Assembly (NCBI RefSeq): GCF_000002425.4
Contig: NC_037254.1
Span: 7,546,144 to 7,610,143, forward strand
Origin: Physcomitrium patens
Lineage: Eukaryota > Streptophyta > Bryopsida > Funariales > Funariaceae
Direction of reading: 5' to 3'
DNA length: 64,000 nucleotides
The notes beneath the pieces are model-generated. The model made no database searches and had not been told where the DNA came from. It worked only from the letters and a program-made list of their open reading frames with translations. The position numbers and the translations under genes are program-made. Every line of letters starts with the position of its first letter. Positions within the stretch are counted from its first letter, which is position 1. Shown piece by piece: positions 14,794 through 28,700 of this stretch.

Positions 14794-17700
14794 CGAGGCA
14801 GACGACTCGTCATCTGGCTACCTCTGTAGAGTGGTGTGAATACCGCGAATGTGTTCCCGAAAAGCCAGCAATTTCTACTTAGACTTCATCATATCTGGGA
14901 ATAAGGAGCTGAACTGACCAGGAAATCAACAATTTTCCCTTTGGAATTCCTTTTTGATCGGCTCTTGTGGCGGTTGCATCGCGGTGAAGACGATAGAGGT
15001 AATCCTCTACCTCGGCAAGCATTGATATCTTCCAGCACCTACACTAGTCATATGTCGCACCTGCTGGATAAGATCAGAGTAACGTGTAGAGGGGTTTGGA
15101 CTTTACACTGGAGGCGTAGCATGGCTGTAGACGGGGCGTTGAGTGCTTCTACCTGTCCAGCTAGGTAAGTAAATTGTATCTCTCTGAGACGTGTCTTGGT
15201 TGTGCTACACAGATCAGAAGAGGTCTGCATAGACAATTGATGGACACATGTAAACCCGTAGAACAAGGCATCGTCAACTCTTTCTAGCAACCTAATCCAA
15301 ATAATTACTATCTAGATTTGTTCGCGAACATTTGTAAAATATACTTTTAAACGATGGAGGAAAAGTCAAAAACAAAAACAAAATCTATCGACACATCCAC
15401 TACACACAGAAGACTGATGGCTCACCAGTAAACTACCGGGAAATCTCCCGGCACAAACGACGCAAGTCCACGCCGAAGCCTCAACAACCAAACGTCAGGG
15501 TCATTGAGGAAGCTACTTGCGCACACAAAGTAGCAAGAGAGGATGCTCTCCACACCTCTCCTTGAGCTACCGTCTCTCCTAGCTATAAGCGTTTCTAACA
15601 AGAACATCATGTACGGAGACGCATTTCCACATCACCACACAGAATCAACCATCTCAGGCACTGGTCGTAATTCAAAAATTCCGCCGCATCTCAAACTTAT
15701 CTAATTCCTACACCCGTGTGTTTGGATCGAGGGTGACAAATACCTTGCTACGTCGATCTAGGCTCAATCGGCCCTACCTTGTGTAGTACCAGCAACAGGA
15801 AGCCGGTCCAGGGCAAGAGATGACATACAGAGGAGGTGGCGATGAGGGCCGAGAAGGCTCCAGTGCGAGGTTCGGAGCAAAGCCACATGAAACAACAACA
15901 ACAGCACAGTGCTGCACAGATTGGCTCGATACCCGTTTCATGATAGTCCTGATAAGATAGTTGTGGATGAATGAACTGTCTCTCTCCATCCATTTATTCA
16001 TCCAAATTGTGGTGAAACGAGGAGTGGGTTCCGTTGGTGGACTTGCTCTTTTCTGTCCAGTTGGAATGGCATTACTCTTCACTTTCATTTTGAATATATA
16101 TATATATATATATATATATGCTTAATTATAATCATTCTAATTTTACCTATAGAGAAATTTAATTGATAATGTATATATATATATATATATGTATATATAT
16201 GTAGGGATTTGTTAATGCCACACTCCAACTTTGTTAAATTCATTTAATCCTATCTCATTGTACTCCCACACTCCGTCATCATCCCCCATGAGGCAGTCTG
16301 TCCTTTGTGCCCGACCTTCTCATCTGCCTGAAACACTGCCCGATACACTGCTCCGTCCAGAGTGCAAAGGGCTCAGCGCAGAGGAGGATTGGAATGGGAA
16401 TATATTTTTAATAAATTTTATCGATTTTTTTTGTTTGTTTTGTGAATGTGAAGGCGTTTCTTGAATGTTGTACTGTTGTGCAGATTGATACCGTGTGCAC
16501 ATGGAGAATTTAAACTGATTGGTGAGCGACCTTTTTCTCGCATTTTTCTTTGAACTCTGCACACCTGAGAATGTTCGAAATCACTCTCATTCAGCATATT
16601 GAAACAAATCATTACGACGTCTCAAACTACTGAAAATATTTATTTTGCTTCGTCTCATGAAAATTTGAACCAACGATTTAATGGTTGTGGGATGCAACAG
16701 GCAGCATCGACTTCATCTGTGGAGACGGACAATCACTTTACAAGGTTTCACCTTGCCTTAGCAGTAAAATGATCGCCACAAGCAAACAAACAAACAAACA
16801 AACAAACCAAAAAAATATGAATTGTATTCTGTTCATGGAAAGAAGCTCGAACTCGCTGCGCCTGCAGCACATCTTGAAGTAACTTGTACAGAATTCGTGT
16901 ACACCTCAAGCTGCCGCTTTTATATGCTAGACTTTTAAAAGAGAACATGCGACACCAGTACAAGCTTCTCCTTCGTGGGCTGCACAATCACAACTAGTAG
17001 ACCCATCTACTTGGGACGCGTGTGGGGTCCCAACTCTCGAACCGGGAGGCAGCAGTAAGCCAAACTATGAAGTCGGGAGTTGGGAAGAGGCAGGGGTCCG
17101 GACAGGGATGGGGGGTAATGGTGTTGGGTTAGACAAGTTATTTTAATATTTCTTTATATACGTATGTATTATGTATGTATGTATAGAGAAATGTTAAAAT
17201 AGACCCATGTTTTAATTCAATATACCCATCATTTATGAAGAATATGGTAATCATGATGAATGTGGTTGGTTATTATTGGTTGCAGATCCAATAGTGGAGA
17301 AACAAATCTAGGAGTCATTTTTACTTTTCATGACATCACAAGAGGAACCAAACGAACTAGTGTAGTCAGTGACATTGTCCAACATCCGATCCTAGTTTGG
17401 GTGTACGCATCTCATCCGGTACATGAGCACGAGCGTGTTATATAGAACATTCAGTAACATCTACATAAATTAGAGGTCCTAAAAAGCATTCTGGACAGTG
17501 TTAAAGGAAGCATGTAGAACAAGCTGATGCGAGTGATGCATCATCTTTTTGCCCTCAAAACATTGGTGCAACCCAAAGAGATTATATGTCTAACGAGATT
17601 ATATGTCGTTAACGAGTCAAACATATATCCTGCATTTCTTTGTAAACTGCATTTTTGAACAATAAACACGAAGACAGCTACACTATGACAGCTTTCTTGA

Positions 17701-18482
17701 TTAAAAGAAACTAAAGACGTAATAATCCACAGGAAGATACTAAATTGCCGATGTAGCACAGTGTAATCACGTTGGGAGATAGTTATGCTTATAGATAGAG
17801 CAGAAAACAGTAGATTACGTATAATATCATGTAGATAAATCTACAACATAATCACAACTTAGCAGAAACTTCACCAGTAGCCTTCCAGGCTCTACAAGAT
17901 CTTTCGCCTTGCAGCTCTGAAATCGAGGATTATGACAGGGTCTCACCAATTGGTAACATCAAGTAGCTAATGCTCCAAGACGTAACAAAATCCCCCATGG
18001 CTTGCGTAAAACCGTGCATGATGTCTCTAATCAACAGAAACCAAACAAATTAAGGACATAGAGTGACAGAGCATGAACTTGGAAGTATGAGAACAGCTAA
18101 GAAGGATATTTTTTGAGTTCATATTTCGAAGGATGCGTTTTCGAAATCTCAAAGGACTTTTGTACATCTCGAAGTGGCTGAAAGAGCCATAACATGTTGC
18201 AATCCAGTGCTCAGCTTTCGGCTACAAGACCACATGCGATTTGATACCGATGCAATTCTCACTCTAACATCAGCTGCATTAGTCTCAGCTTATACTGAAC
18301 ACAATTCTCACCTAAACCTTGTGTTTCACTGCCTCAAAACTTGAGCACAGTACGATTACGAGAGGAGGTTCAAATCCACAAGAATCAAAATAACCTAAAA
18401 CAAAATAATTGAAACAGAGTTTTAAGGATCAACAGCCTACACACTAATCAGTATCTAAGAAACTACTTGCGTGTTCCGAGTC
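14794..18482. other. Intergenic region between convergent genes
   Basis: This holds the 3' untranslated regions of hexokinase and of the splicing-factor gene and a long spacer. (TA)n tracts lie at 16094-16119 and 16171-16200, a (CAAA)n tract at about 16783-16812 and a GTAT-rich tract at 17161-17185. A GC-rich patch at 15420-16060 has open frames on the minus strand that I cannot assign. An imperfect hairpin lies at 17029-17083. No gene is supported. Confidence 0.5.
17029..17083. repeat. Short inverted repeat
   Basis: TCCCAACTCTCG near the left end and CGGGAGTTGGGA near the right end can pair with one mismatch, leaving a loop of about 30 bases. The surrounding 80 bases are GC-rich within an AT-rich spacer. 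It could be a hairpin or part of a decayed transposon end. No function is claimed. Confidence 0.4.
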
Positions 18483-20765
18483 TTAATAAGGTGGGCGGAA
18501 AGGAGGTCCACCCTGAAAGTGAGGGGGTAGAGGTCCACCCTGGAAGTGGGGCGGATATCCCTGGTAGGAATGTGGAGGTGGTCCACCCTGTGGATAGGGA
18601 GGTGGACCCCTGAAATGCTGATGTTGAAAATTTGGAGGCACTTGTTGTGAATAACCATAGGGAGGAGGACCCATAGGCTGACCCCCATATTGTCCAGGCT
18701 GAGGGCGCTGCTCTGAACTTGAACCCTCTCCTTGCTCTGCACCACTTGTGTCTTGTTTCATGACGGCCCCCATTCGCTGCGGATCCATGGATGGATAAAA
18801 GGGTCGGTCTGTAGACAAAGGAGGCGGGGGTAGGTTAAAGTAATTTGAGTTAAGCTCGTGGCCAGGTGGTGGCGGGACTTGCTGTTGCTGAGAAATGAGA
18901 GCTCGAGGAAGCATGCCACCATGTGAAAGGACCCCACCACCCAGATTAGACTTCACAGCATCGTCCTTTTCACCTGCAGCCTCCATATCAGCCTTCGCAA
19001 CTTGTGGCCTGCCCCACATGAGCTTCAACCTTAAGCCATTAATAACTAGTTTGTTAGCCAGATGATCAGCTGCTTTCTCAGCTCCCTCACGGGTAGTGTA
19101 GGTAACAAATGCACAAGCTCGTTGAGGAACCATTCGGATCGATTCAATTTCTCCATAGCCATAAAACTGATCTTTAAGATCCTCCTCGGTGACTCTGTCG
19201 ACCAGACCTCCTACATAAAGTGTCTTGATGCTCATATCCTCCGGGGCCATCAAAGAGGGCATTTCCCCAGCCTTCTTGAGTAACTTAGCAGCAACTGGAT
19301 CATTCACACTGCACAGCAAATGGAAACCGTAAGTCAAACGCACTTCACCATGAACAAGTGAACTCAAGCACGACTATGTCGTTCTCTCGATTGAATGCTG
19401 AACCATCCCAAAACACAGCTTACTTCATTCAAAACTCCTTGAACAAACCATCCCGACTTCTTCACAAACGGGAGTAAAAACCTTCAAACCTTAGCACACG
19501 AATTCTCTCTTCAAAAAAACAGGTATTCCTGAGAACGAAATGCATTCGAGCTACTTAAAAGCTATTTTTAAGGTACACAGTTTCCAAATGTGAACGCAGA
19601 ATGCAACATACCCATAGTAACGATCTTTAATATTCTGCTGAGAGAGTTCGCCTGTGACGGGCATTTCGTGTCGGTATGGGCACTCGGCTCCTCGTGTACA
19701 TTCTCCTCTGACGTAAAAACTACAGATATGGGCACGGTTTCTCTTGTAGTAAGGTGTGGTCCTTTGCAACTTCAAGATGGTATCATTCGGACGTGCTTTT
19801 CCGAACGAAGATTCATAATCCAAACCAGCTTTGGCCTGCAGGAGTCAAGAGATGCGTAAATAACATACACAGCCATCACGATAGAATTCATTCCTACTTT
19901 AACACTACGTGAAGCCTACAAATCAGATCTTTGAAACTATGCTATAGGCTTCCATACCCCGTAAGAAAAACTACAAATGTACAACGATTGAAGAAAAAGG
20001 GACATACGTTAAAATGAATGGAGAAGCAGGAAAAAAAGTATGTAGGTAGATAACAGGTCGTAACATTACCTTCCGGTCCTGTTCCTCTGCGAAAAACTCC
20101 CTATTTACATCACTTTTGGGTATCGATTCGCTTGTATTTATACCAAGAGCAGTATCCCTCACTTGGACAGGCAGCCCGTACTCAAGATCAAGTAAGCAGA
20201 CCTGACATACATTCTTCAGCTTGCTACAAGTCTGACACACTTCGGTCTTCTTGTATCGTGCGTCCCGCCCTGGTCTCCACCGAAAAACAGTGAACGGGCG
20301 TGTACAGATTTTGCACTCCTTGTCGAAATTAGCCTTCGTCTGCGATAAAACCAAGTACACAATTATTATAGAAGAATACCCAAACATAAAACGCAAAAAA
20401 ACAGGACCCTGAGCCATAAACCCTAAAGACCTCGCCAGTATTCCAGCATCCGCATCAGCCTTCATGCCGCTAAACTATCATGTAATTACAACTAGGTGTA
20501 AACTCCTCCTTCACTCATTTTATATGCACGTGCATATGTTAACAGAAAATCACGAACAACCACGCCAGACAATACGCTACACAACCAAAAACCCTAAAAA
20601 TATCCCTACTGATTCCAAAAGCAAACAGACCCACAAAACCAAAGCAGGCAGAAAACACACCATGCGCACGTAAGGGTTGTCGCCCAAACACGACTCGCAA
20701 ATGATGGGGAAATCCGAGCGCTCCCATCCATCAGCTTCGACGTCGCGGAGCAACCTATGCGCCAT
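18483..20765 (-). CDS. RBM22/MAC5-type CCCH zinc finger and RRM splicing factor, four exons
   Basis: Exons on the minus strand: 20661-20765, 20070-20339, 19612-19835 and 18483-19308, totalling 1425 bp (474 residues) with GT-AG introns and matching phases. This is the RBM22/Slt11 (Ecm2) family, called MAC5 in Arabidopsis. It belongs to the Prp19/NineTeen-associated complex and binds U6 and intron RNA in the catalytic spliceosome. The N-terminus carries paired CxxC motifs (CESC; CKIC, CQTC, CQVC within 36-125). A C-x7-C-x5-C-x3-H finger sits at C163, C171, C177 and H181. An RRM spans about 228-300 with RNP2 LYVGGL and RNP1 RACAFVTY. The tail is rich in Pro, Gly, Gln and Tyr with repeated HFQGGP units, as in plant homologues. 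The ATG at 20765 begins the conserved first exon. Length agrees with the family (about 480). It converges with hexokinase. Confidence 0.95.
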
Positions 20766-22873
20766 GGCACGGCTGTGAAGCTCCCCCACTCCTCTCGTCT
20801 TCTCGCTCTTCGCCGGGTATTCCTCAACTCCCTGCTGAAAACAAAACTATAGTGGCAACTGCGAAAGGCTTCTTCTACAAACCCTCGCCTCGACTCGACG
20901 CAACTCCGCTCAGCTGTGCTGTGGCCAAAAGCGCATGGCCTTCCTTCCTTCAAAGGCGTCCTCGACGATGGATCCCTTTTGCAGCGACGACGATGGTCTG
21001 CGCGTAGTTTCTGAGGGCGGGGAACCCCCGCACGAACCTATCTTTCTTACGTGGAAGTCCGCGTCAGCCACAATCCTACGTGGACGTCACGGCACTTATT
21101 TACGATCGTTCAATGGAAGAAGGGAATTAACGTTTTTGATTAAATCAAACCTATAATTCTCAATGCTTGCATGGGTAGAATGTTCTTAACCAAGAAACTT
21201 TTGATTGTTGCGTGTCCTTAAAACTGCGTGAAAGATAAAATATTTATTTATTTTATTTATTTATTTATGTAGTTTTTTGTTGCAATATTGGAATATCTAA
21301 TGAAAGAAATCCAACCATACTACATCAACAACCACACCCCAAAGTATTTATATATGTGTCAGACTTATCCTAGTATAGGAATGTTCAATAATAACCTGGT
21401 GCATAGTTGCATTATAAGTACTCAAAAACTATTGTAAAGTGCTTATAATACAACCATGCAAATTATAAAAATATTCAAAAAGTATATTATAAGCAAAATT
21501 ACAAGTAATATCATCTTTAGTGTAAGTATTCTATGCACATATTAACACATACTAATATATAAATAGGTTATTAATTTAAAAATATAAATGCTAAAAATTC
21601 ATCTTCACCAAAGGCCATGATAGTAAGAATTTTTTATTTTGGTAAATGCAAATGAATAATCAAAAGTCAAAAATATCAATAATTGATTAGAATAAACTAC
21701 ATCTAAATACTATAGAAAACTTTTGAGCCCAAATTGCCTCATCTTTAAGGTATGTTTCTTATGTATACACCTAATTATTTAATAAATATACATACAAAAT
21801 TGATAGTCTAAAATAATCATTTAGTTATCCTAAAATCTAAAAATTAAAATAAATTGACTAATCATATTGATTTTGAATAATATAACCATACAAAGATGTT
21901 GCAACAATTTCTAAAGGCAAGTTTTAAAAAATCTCATGGTGTATCAGAGTGATTTGCTAAGTACTAAACATCAAGTATTACATTTGAAACTTTAAAACCA
22001 AATATCATATTCTGATTAGGGTATATTCTATTAAATTAAATTAAGATCTTAAAAAATATATAAGATATATGAAATAAACATTGTGATTCTATGTCATACT
22101 TGTTTTTTTGTGTGATTCTAATCTATATCAATATGTATATTTGATTTTTATGCAAGAGCAATTTCGTACAACTTGTATTGAGCATAAAATATTACTTCGA
22201 ATATTAAATGAAAAACCAACGCCAATTTAAATTTAAATTCTTTTCATCATCCAAATATTTATAAAAAAAATTATATAATATATATACATATATATATATA
22301 TATTTATTTATTTATATCAATACTATATCTACTTTCAGAGAATTATTTTGTTTGACAATAAGGTCATTATAAACAAACTTACTCTTTTGATGCGTACCTG
22401 AAGAACCAAACCTTTATAATACGTTTTAAATATATAACCATTCAATATTATTTTACAGAAAATTTATGTTATTTTAATAGAAAATAATTACAACAATAGT
22501 AAACTTTGTAGGCAATTTTAAACTTTTGTAATATTCAAATAGAAAGGATTTAATGCAAATATTTTGTAGATCTTTTGAGAAATAGAACTTCCAATACAAG
22601 AAATATACATAATTATATTATGCTATTGATATAGTTTAAACGTGATTAGAAAAATCTAAAACATTAGAGAATAACTAGTTCTATGCCACTTTCACATCTA
22701 CAGTGCCTATAAGCAACAACACAATGTCTTTGATACTCTTAAATTCAATGAAAAGCAGACATAAAGGGCCCTTGAATGATTGGACAAGCCATACAAAGCT
22801 CTTCTTGTAGATATTGTATCTATAAAATAAAAACAAAAATCAAACAATAAATTTAAATTAAACACTTTTTGCT

Positions 22874-22909
<36 letters not shown>

Positions 22910-24178
22910 GATGTTTTATTTTTTAAAATAAAAATTATCTGTATGGAAAAATCCATAAATAAAAAATGATAAAAATAATAGGAAATATTTCTAATCAATC
23001 AAATTTTATATTTTGACAATGTATTATAATGTCTTATCCAAATTTATGTAATATTAAAATTAATAAAATTTTAATTTTATAATAAAAAGTATTTATTCTA
23101 CACTTAGAAAAAAGAGAATTCAAGCAAATATATCTATATATATATATATATATATATAGATAGATAAAATAGTAGGAATAAACACAAAGAATAAATAAAT
23201 AAATTATGCATCCAAACAAATGACTTCATATAATTGAGTGTTCCAAGACCAAAGAAAAGGTTTCAAGCACACAAGTAGATGTTTGCAAACCTCAGGTGTT
23301 TAAGGAAAAACAAAAAACAAAAAACAAAAGAAACAAAATCTAGCGTGCCATACTAATACAGAAATGTAAAAGACAAATTATATTTCTTATTTTGATTTAA
23401 TTTCAAACCCAATGAATAGAAATGCACTTTTTGGCATCGATGAGATGCATTTATTTTTATTTTTATTTTATTTTTTGATCCTTACTTTAGCATCCTCTAA
23501 TAAATTTTCATTTAAGCAATTTATGTTGGAACCCAAAATGCTTGCTGAAAGCGTTGGGGAGTAGAGCCCTAGTGCCAGTGGATGGATGACAACGTCGTGG
23601 ATGAGCCTCTATGGATGGTGATACTTATTCGTCCACTAATATATTCATCCATAAACTCATCCATTTATTCATCCAATGCGGGGACGCCGAGGAGGTGGCA
23701 GGCTTTGGCGAGCGACGCCGCAACTCCATGGAATGGCGCCACGAGCGGGCCGCGGCGGGGTCCGAGCCCTGCTCGCCACCGTTTCGCAACTCAAATTTAG
23801 CATCGCCAACCAACCTATCACTTGTGTCACTATTCGCGTCATTGCACGCATGCTGCTGCCCTCTAACTCATTTGCTCAATCTTCACTCCACTTTGTCGGG
23901 GATTTTGATATCACTGCCGATCGCGGTGCGAGATGAGGAGGGTCCAGGAGGAGTAGGAGTCTGTGTTCTCCTGCTACGTTTAATGTGTTCACGACTGGTA
24001 AGATCAATTTCTCGTGTGTCATCAGGGAATTTGTGTTGTGAGTGCTCGCTGATGGTGGAGTTGAGTGCGCTGGGGCTCGAGGTTTTAGGTTTTGAGGAGA
24101 CGTGTGAGAGTTGTGTTCTTGGTAAGAGTGGAGAATTCGTGCGTGTGTAAATTTGGGATCGTTGCAATTTGATCGGCC
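20766..24178. other. Spacer with promoters of divergent genes
   Basis: This lies between the start of the splicing-factor gene (-) and of PEX11 (+). About 20766-21110 is GC-rich and probably the splicing-factor leader and promoter. 21150-23530 is AT-rich with (TA)n tracts at 22264-22304 (interrupted), 22879-22905 and 23134-23158. 23530-24178 is GC-rich and probably the PEX11 promoter and leader. Several open frames there, one of 179 codons, overlap the leader and show no family resemblance. Confidence 0.5.
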
Positions 24179-25176
24179 ATGGCGAAGCCTCAGGACGGGC
24201 GGCCTGTCTTGGAGCACCTCGAAGCTTACCTCGCTCGCAGGGATGGTGTCGATAAAGCTTTGAAAATCCTTCGGTACTCCACGAAATTGTTGCTGGCGTC
24301 GCCGATCGCGCCCAAGGATCCGGAGGTGTATGGAAGGTTGAAAGATTTTGATGCTAGTGTAGGCAGTAGCCGGAAGGCCTTTCGGTTGGGGAAGTTTATA
24401 CAGGATGTGAATGTTCTGAAGAAGACGAACTTCAACACTAGGGATGGTTTTCTGGAGCTCGTCGCAACTGGAGGGGAGGGGTTTTACTACTTCGTGGAGC
24501 AATTTGTCTGGCTGGTGAGTGTTTCTGTAGATTGCTTTTAACTCACTGGAAAACACACGTGTAAATTGTTAAATTGAATCATAAATTTACACGCATGTAT
24601 TTGAGTACATGTGGCTTCAGTATTTTGGAACTTCGTGAACGGTATGGAAGCTTGTGTGTATTCGCATCACATTCGAAGTTTATATTCGCATCAACTCATT
24701 TTGAGCTTCAATGCGCAATTTGAAGATCGAGCTTCATCAAGTTATTTATTTATTTATTTTATAGATGACAATGATGATGCTATGGACAGGTTAAAGCAGG
24801 GCTGATTGATAAACGTCACTCAAAGCGACTCACCAAAATAAGTGCGTGGGCGGAGTTCATAGGATACTTTGGCAGTGTTGCACTGAAGAGTATCCAGGTA
24901 TCGATATATCTCGAACAGGAAGCAAAGCTGCTGCAGGGCATGCGAAAAAAGGCAGAAGGTGGGATAAGTCCTGTATCTGAGATCAAAGAGCTCCAAGCAT
25001 TGCAAGGCAAACGTCTGATGAAGACCCTGTCTATCATTCAGGACCTAGCTGACAGTTTATTAGCGTTGACAGACATTCGAGAAACCAAAGGAGTCTTAGA
25101 CAACCCGTTTCTGCTAGCATTTGCAGGTTTGCTTTCAGCTCTCATTTCCGCTCAAAAGAATTGGAAAAATTGCTGA
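24179..25176 (+). CDS. PEX11: Peroxisomal membrane protein PEX11 family, two exons
   Basis: Exons 24179-24514 and 24790-25176 join in phase 0 across a GT-AG intron and encode 240 residues, the usual size of PEX11. The protein promotes elongation and proliferation of peroxisomes by remodelling their membrane. The N-terminal half contains the family signature of an amphipathic helix: 'LEHLEAYLARRDGVDKALKILRY' (about residues 11-33), followed by the 'SRKAFRLGKFIQD' segment. The end of exon 1 reads EGFYYFVEQFVWL and exon 2 starts VKAGLID, as in plant PEX11. The middle segment ISAWAEFIGYFGSVALKSIQV leads to an amphipathic stretch, and the C-terminus FLLAFAGLLSALISAQKNW is a membrane segment. No dilysine KKxx tail is seen. 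The start ATG sits in the context GGCCATGGCG. The gene converges on the GRAS gene, whose stop is 525 bp away. Confidence 0.95.
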
Positions 25177-25700
25177 AGAAATAGGGTGGAGCTGGAATAG
25201 TTAGTGCCAACACTTGACCACTGCGTCAAGTGTCCGAATCAACCACGGGCTATTCGTGGTGTTGGATGTTTGATAATGGTATTACTCTAGCCGGATGAAC
25301 CGGACATAACCTATTTGAAAGTGACCGTTTATGAAATGTCATGACTACATCAAGGCGTTTCAAAAAGATTTGAGGGAATGCGAATAAATTAACAAGCAAC
25401 TATGAGGAGATTTTATAAAAAAGAAACAAAAAAACAAAAAAAAACTCATTAAATCAAGGTCTGTACATATTATTGAAAATGACGTCCTGCCTCTTAGCTG
25501 GATATAGTACAGAGCTGCAGGCGAAGGTGAGCACAGCAGTTTGTAAGGCATTGCTCAAGATTAATGAGATAAGGCGTTGTTCAGGGCCATCTATCTAATC
25601 ACAACACAATTATCACTCTACTTGCCCAATGAGAAGGAACATGGTACTGTGATTACTTCCTAGTGCAGAGAAGTGACCACAAGGAAATATGTGGCGACAA
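25177..25700. other. Convergent 3' interval, PEX11 and GRAS genes
   Basis: 524 bp between two stop codons. It must hold both 3' untranslated regions. An A-rich tract (about 25412-25450) is the only marked feature. No gene is seen. Confidence 0.6.
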
Positions 25701-28700
25701 TCAAGGGCTGTCGGGGAGAGGCTCCCAGACAGTCATGGCATGTGTGATGCGCTCCTTCCATCCGAGCAAGAACCAGGCACCGTCTTCCCCAATACCGTAG
25801 TCTCTGTGATATGACCTCATTGCCATCCTAATCTTAGCCATGACGTCCGGAGAGTTGGGCTTCTGCTGGAAGCCAGCTCGCATGGTCCGTGCCTGCCACT
25901 GTCTGTACGTTTCCGAGCGCTCCACCCTCTCCGGGCCTTCACAAGCCACCACGTTCAAAATCTCTCTGCCTACAATCTCGTGATCTATGATTTGCCTGTC
26001 CGGGTGCTCTGCAGGAAACGAACACTCCATAGAGTCGAATATTGTTGAGAAGTAAGCCAGTGCCTCTCGGAAGCGGGACATAAAAAAGGGTGCGTTGTAG
26101 CCAGCGTTGAGGACTCCTTGGACGAAGATCTACATAAACAAGTTGCACCCAAGTGAGATTTTCGTTCTCGAAAGACATGCAGGAACTGAAGGAGGACTGA
26201 GGGTGAGCTCACCGACTATCCATAAAAGGATCTATCATATTTCTTCCAGACTCCAATTTGGGAAAACAGAACGGTAGACGCATGAAACATAACATAAAAC
26301 GAATTACAACAAAATAATTGCATGTGAGAGGAATATAAAATCTACGATAATGTTTGATTTGTAATATTTCTAAGTATGACTGGGTATAGGAAAATACCTT
26401 TGGATTCAAGCTTCTTATTCTGCTCAGCACAAGATTGCGAGGGCTTGCGGCTGTGACGGACTCATCCAATAAATGACGGAACCTGAACATAGAATTCACT
26501 GCGAGGACTTCATCATCTCGCAGTAAGAGATGAGCAGGGGTAATTGCCTCCCATTTCTCAGCTATTGCATGAAACTCAAACGGCACTCCCATTTGCTTCG
26601 CAAGCTTAGCCAGACGCCGCCCAGTATCTTGAATTCTCGCTGAGGGCCTGAATCCTGGTTGAGGCCTATCGATGCCTGAATAATTTTAGGAAACAAAAAT
26701 AAATAAATAAAAATAAAAATAAAACATCAACATCAACATCAACATCAAGTGGAAGTAGTGAGGGAACCAAGCATTAAAGTTTTTGGCATGCACAACAAAA
26801 AGGATTCATAAATTGCATTCCTGTAGATTACAAACCGACAAGAAACACGCCATACCTGTAATACGAAGGTGTGGTGGTCCCTCAGGACGTTGTGAAAGCT
26901 GATGAATAAGGCACGGCCACTGAATTCCATAAAGGATGCCGTAGTCAATAATATGAACTCGTGGGGCACCCTTGAAGGCCACCATAATTGCATGATTAGC
27001 ATAAATATGTGGCACTTGAATGAAAGGACAATGCTCGCAGAACAACATTTGCGCCTTCAGCATTTGGGCCTCGGAAGGACGGTAGTTGGATAGAGCTGAG
27101 TAAAGCTGTCCGCCAGTTCCAGATATTTTAGCAACCTGAAGGGCACATGACCACCATCCCTGAAGTAAGCATTTAATAAGAAGAGTACCTTGCACAAATA
27201 CAAATACAAACGAAATAAAAAAGCTTCTGAATGACCTGCAAGGTGCCACGTCAAATATTCATTACTTCACCAGATATCTAAGAGGTCACATTAGATTGGG
27301 ATCACGCCAAGCACATTCTCGGCAATAGAAGTAGACAGCCAAGTTAAACAACCAGAGCTTCCATGAAGTAATGGGCCATGCGCTGGGACCCATTTCCATA
27401 CGCGGACGAGTGATGACGCAGTTCGTGAATCAACTCATTGGCATGCCGATAGTCCGCTTGTTCCACTGCTTGCGCGCATCTGATAGCAACAGATTGGCAG
27501 AAAAAGTTTCAGTAATCACATGACTCAAGAATGAGGGAAAGCTGTGGCGAGCTAAAAACCCATTTATATAATTGCAGCTTGCTCAAGCTCCACACGCATG
27601 TAGAAAAGTAGGTTCCCAATTATAATGCATGCAGTGCCAAATGTCCCGCGCAGTAAAAGTACAATTGGAGAAGTTGAAAATTCAATCGCCAAAGCATAAA
27701 AAGTTGGTGCAATTCTCTTTTAACATCATAGATGAAAAGCTCCTGAGAGGAATTCACATAGAGTGCTCTGTCAAACCTCACAGGTGGTCATAATTGGTGC
27801 AGAAAGACCAAAAAAATCAAGAGCAAAATGCGACATAACAGGAACACAATGAATCATACCTGATGAGGAGATCAGTCAAGTCCACCGGCGGTGCATGAAC
27901 CCCATTGCCATTTGACGAAGATATGCTACTTAGGTGACGAGTACCAACTTGTAAACTGCCTCCACTACCATTTTCAAGAGCATGGGAGTTCCCAAAGTCC
28001 ACGGGAGATAAGGTGGAGTCTGGATGTAGGTATGATGCTGTATCAGACGCCGTATCATTCCAGACAGAGCTGCCACGATCTGCGTCTGTGTGAGAGTAGA
28101 GTTCTTCAGGACTGCTTCCGTGTTTGATGTCAAGCTTAGCTTCTGCACCAGGGCTATCCGTACGATCCGCAGGAAGAGGACCACTTAGAATCTCATCAAT
28201 CCAGCTGTCGACGAATCTGACATCTTCTTCAAAGTGAGGATCCGATCTTCTAGTTTCAGGTATTGGCATAGGAGGAGGATCGTATGAGATAAGGTCTCCA
28301 AGTTCTTTCGCCATGGCCTGATAAGCGCTCATTTCAATGAACATGCATTTCTTTTCCTCTACGTTTTCATCCATGAGTATGTCTGTAAGATATTCAAACA
28401 GTGGCGTTTTCTCTTGTTCCACCTCCGCCGAAGTCTCATATTCTGATGCCGAAGGTCTACTACCGTAAGCGCTACAGATGTAGGAAAGATCGTCCTCAAA
28501 AGTTCCTCGTCCAGGCTGTGCACTAGGTCTCGAGAAACTATTGGAAACAGAAAGCGGCCCAAGGTCAGAGAAATCCAACGAGTCGTCAGATTGCTGAATC
28601 AGACTATCAGACAATGACCGTTCTGTAGATGCATGACGGTCGTAGTCCCTGAGCCCCTGAGCTTGCGTCTGCTCAACAACGTCTTGACCAAACATCACCT

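Noticed and set aside
23611-24150. Open frame of 179 codons just upstream of PEX11
   Set aside because: It lies in the expected leader, has no family resemblance, and overlaps other frames of similar length. GC-rich leaders often have such frames.
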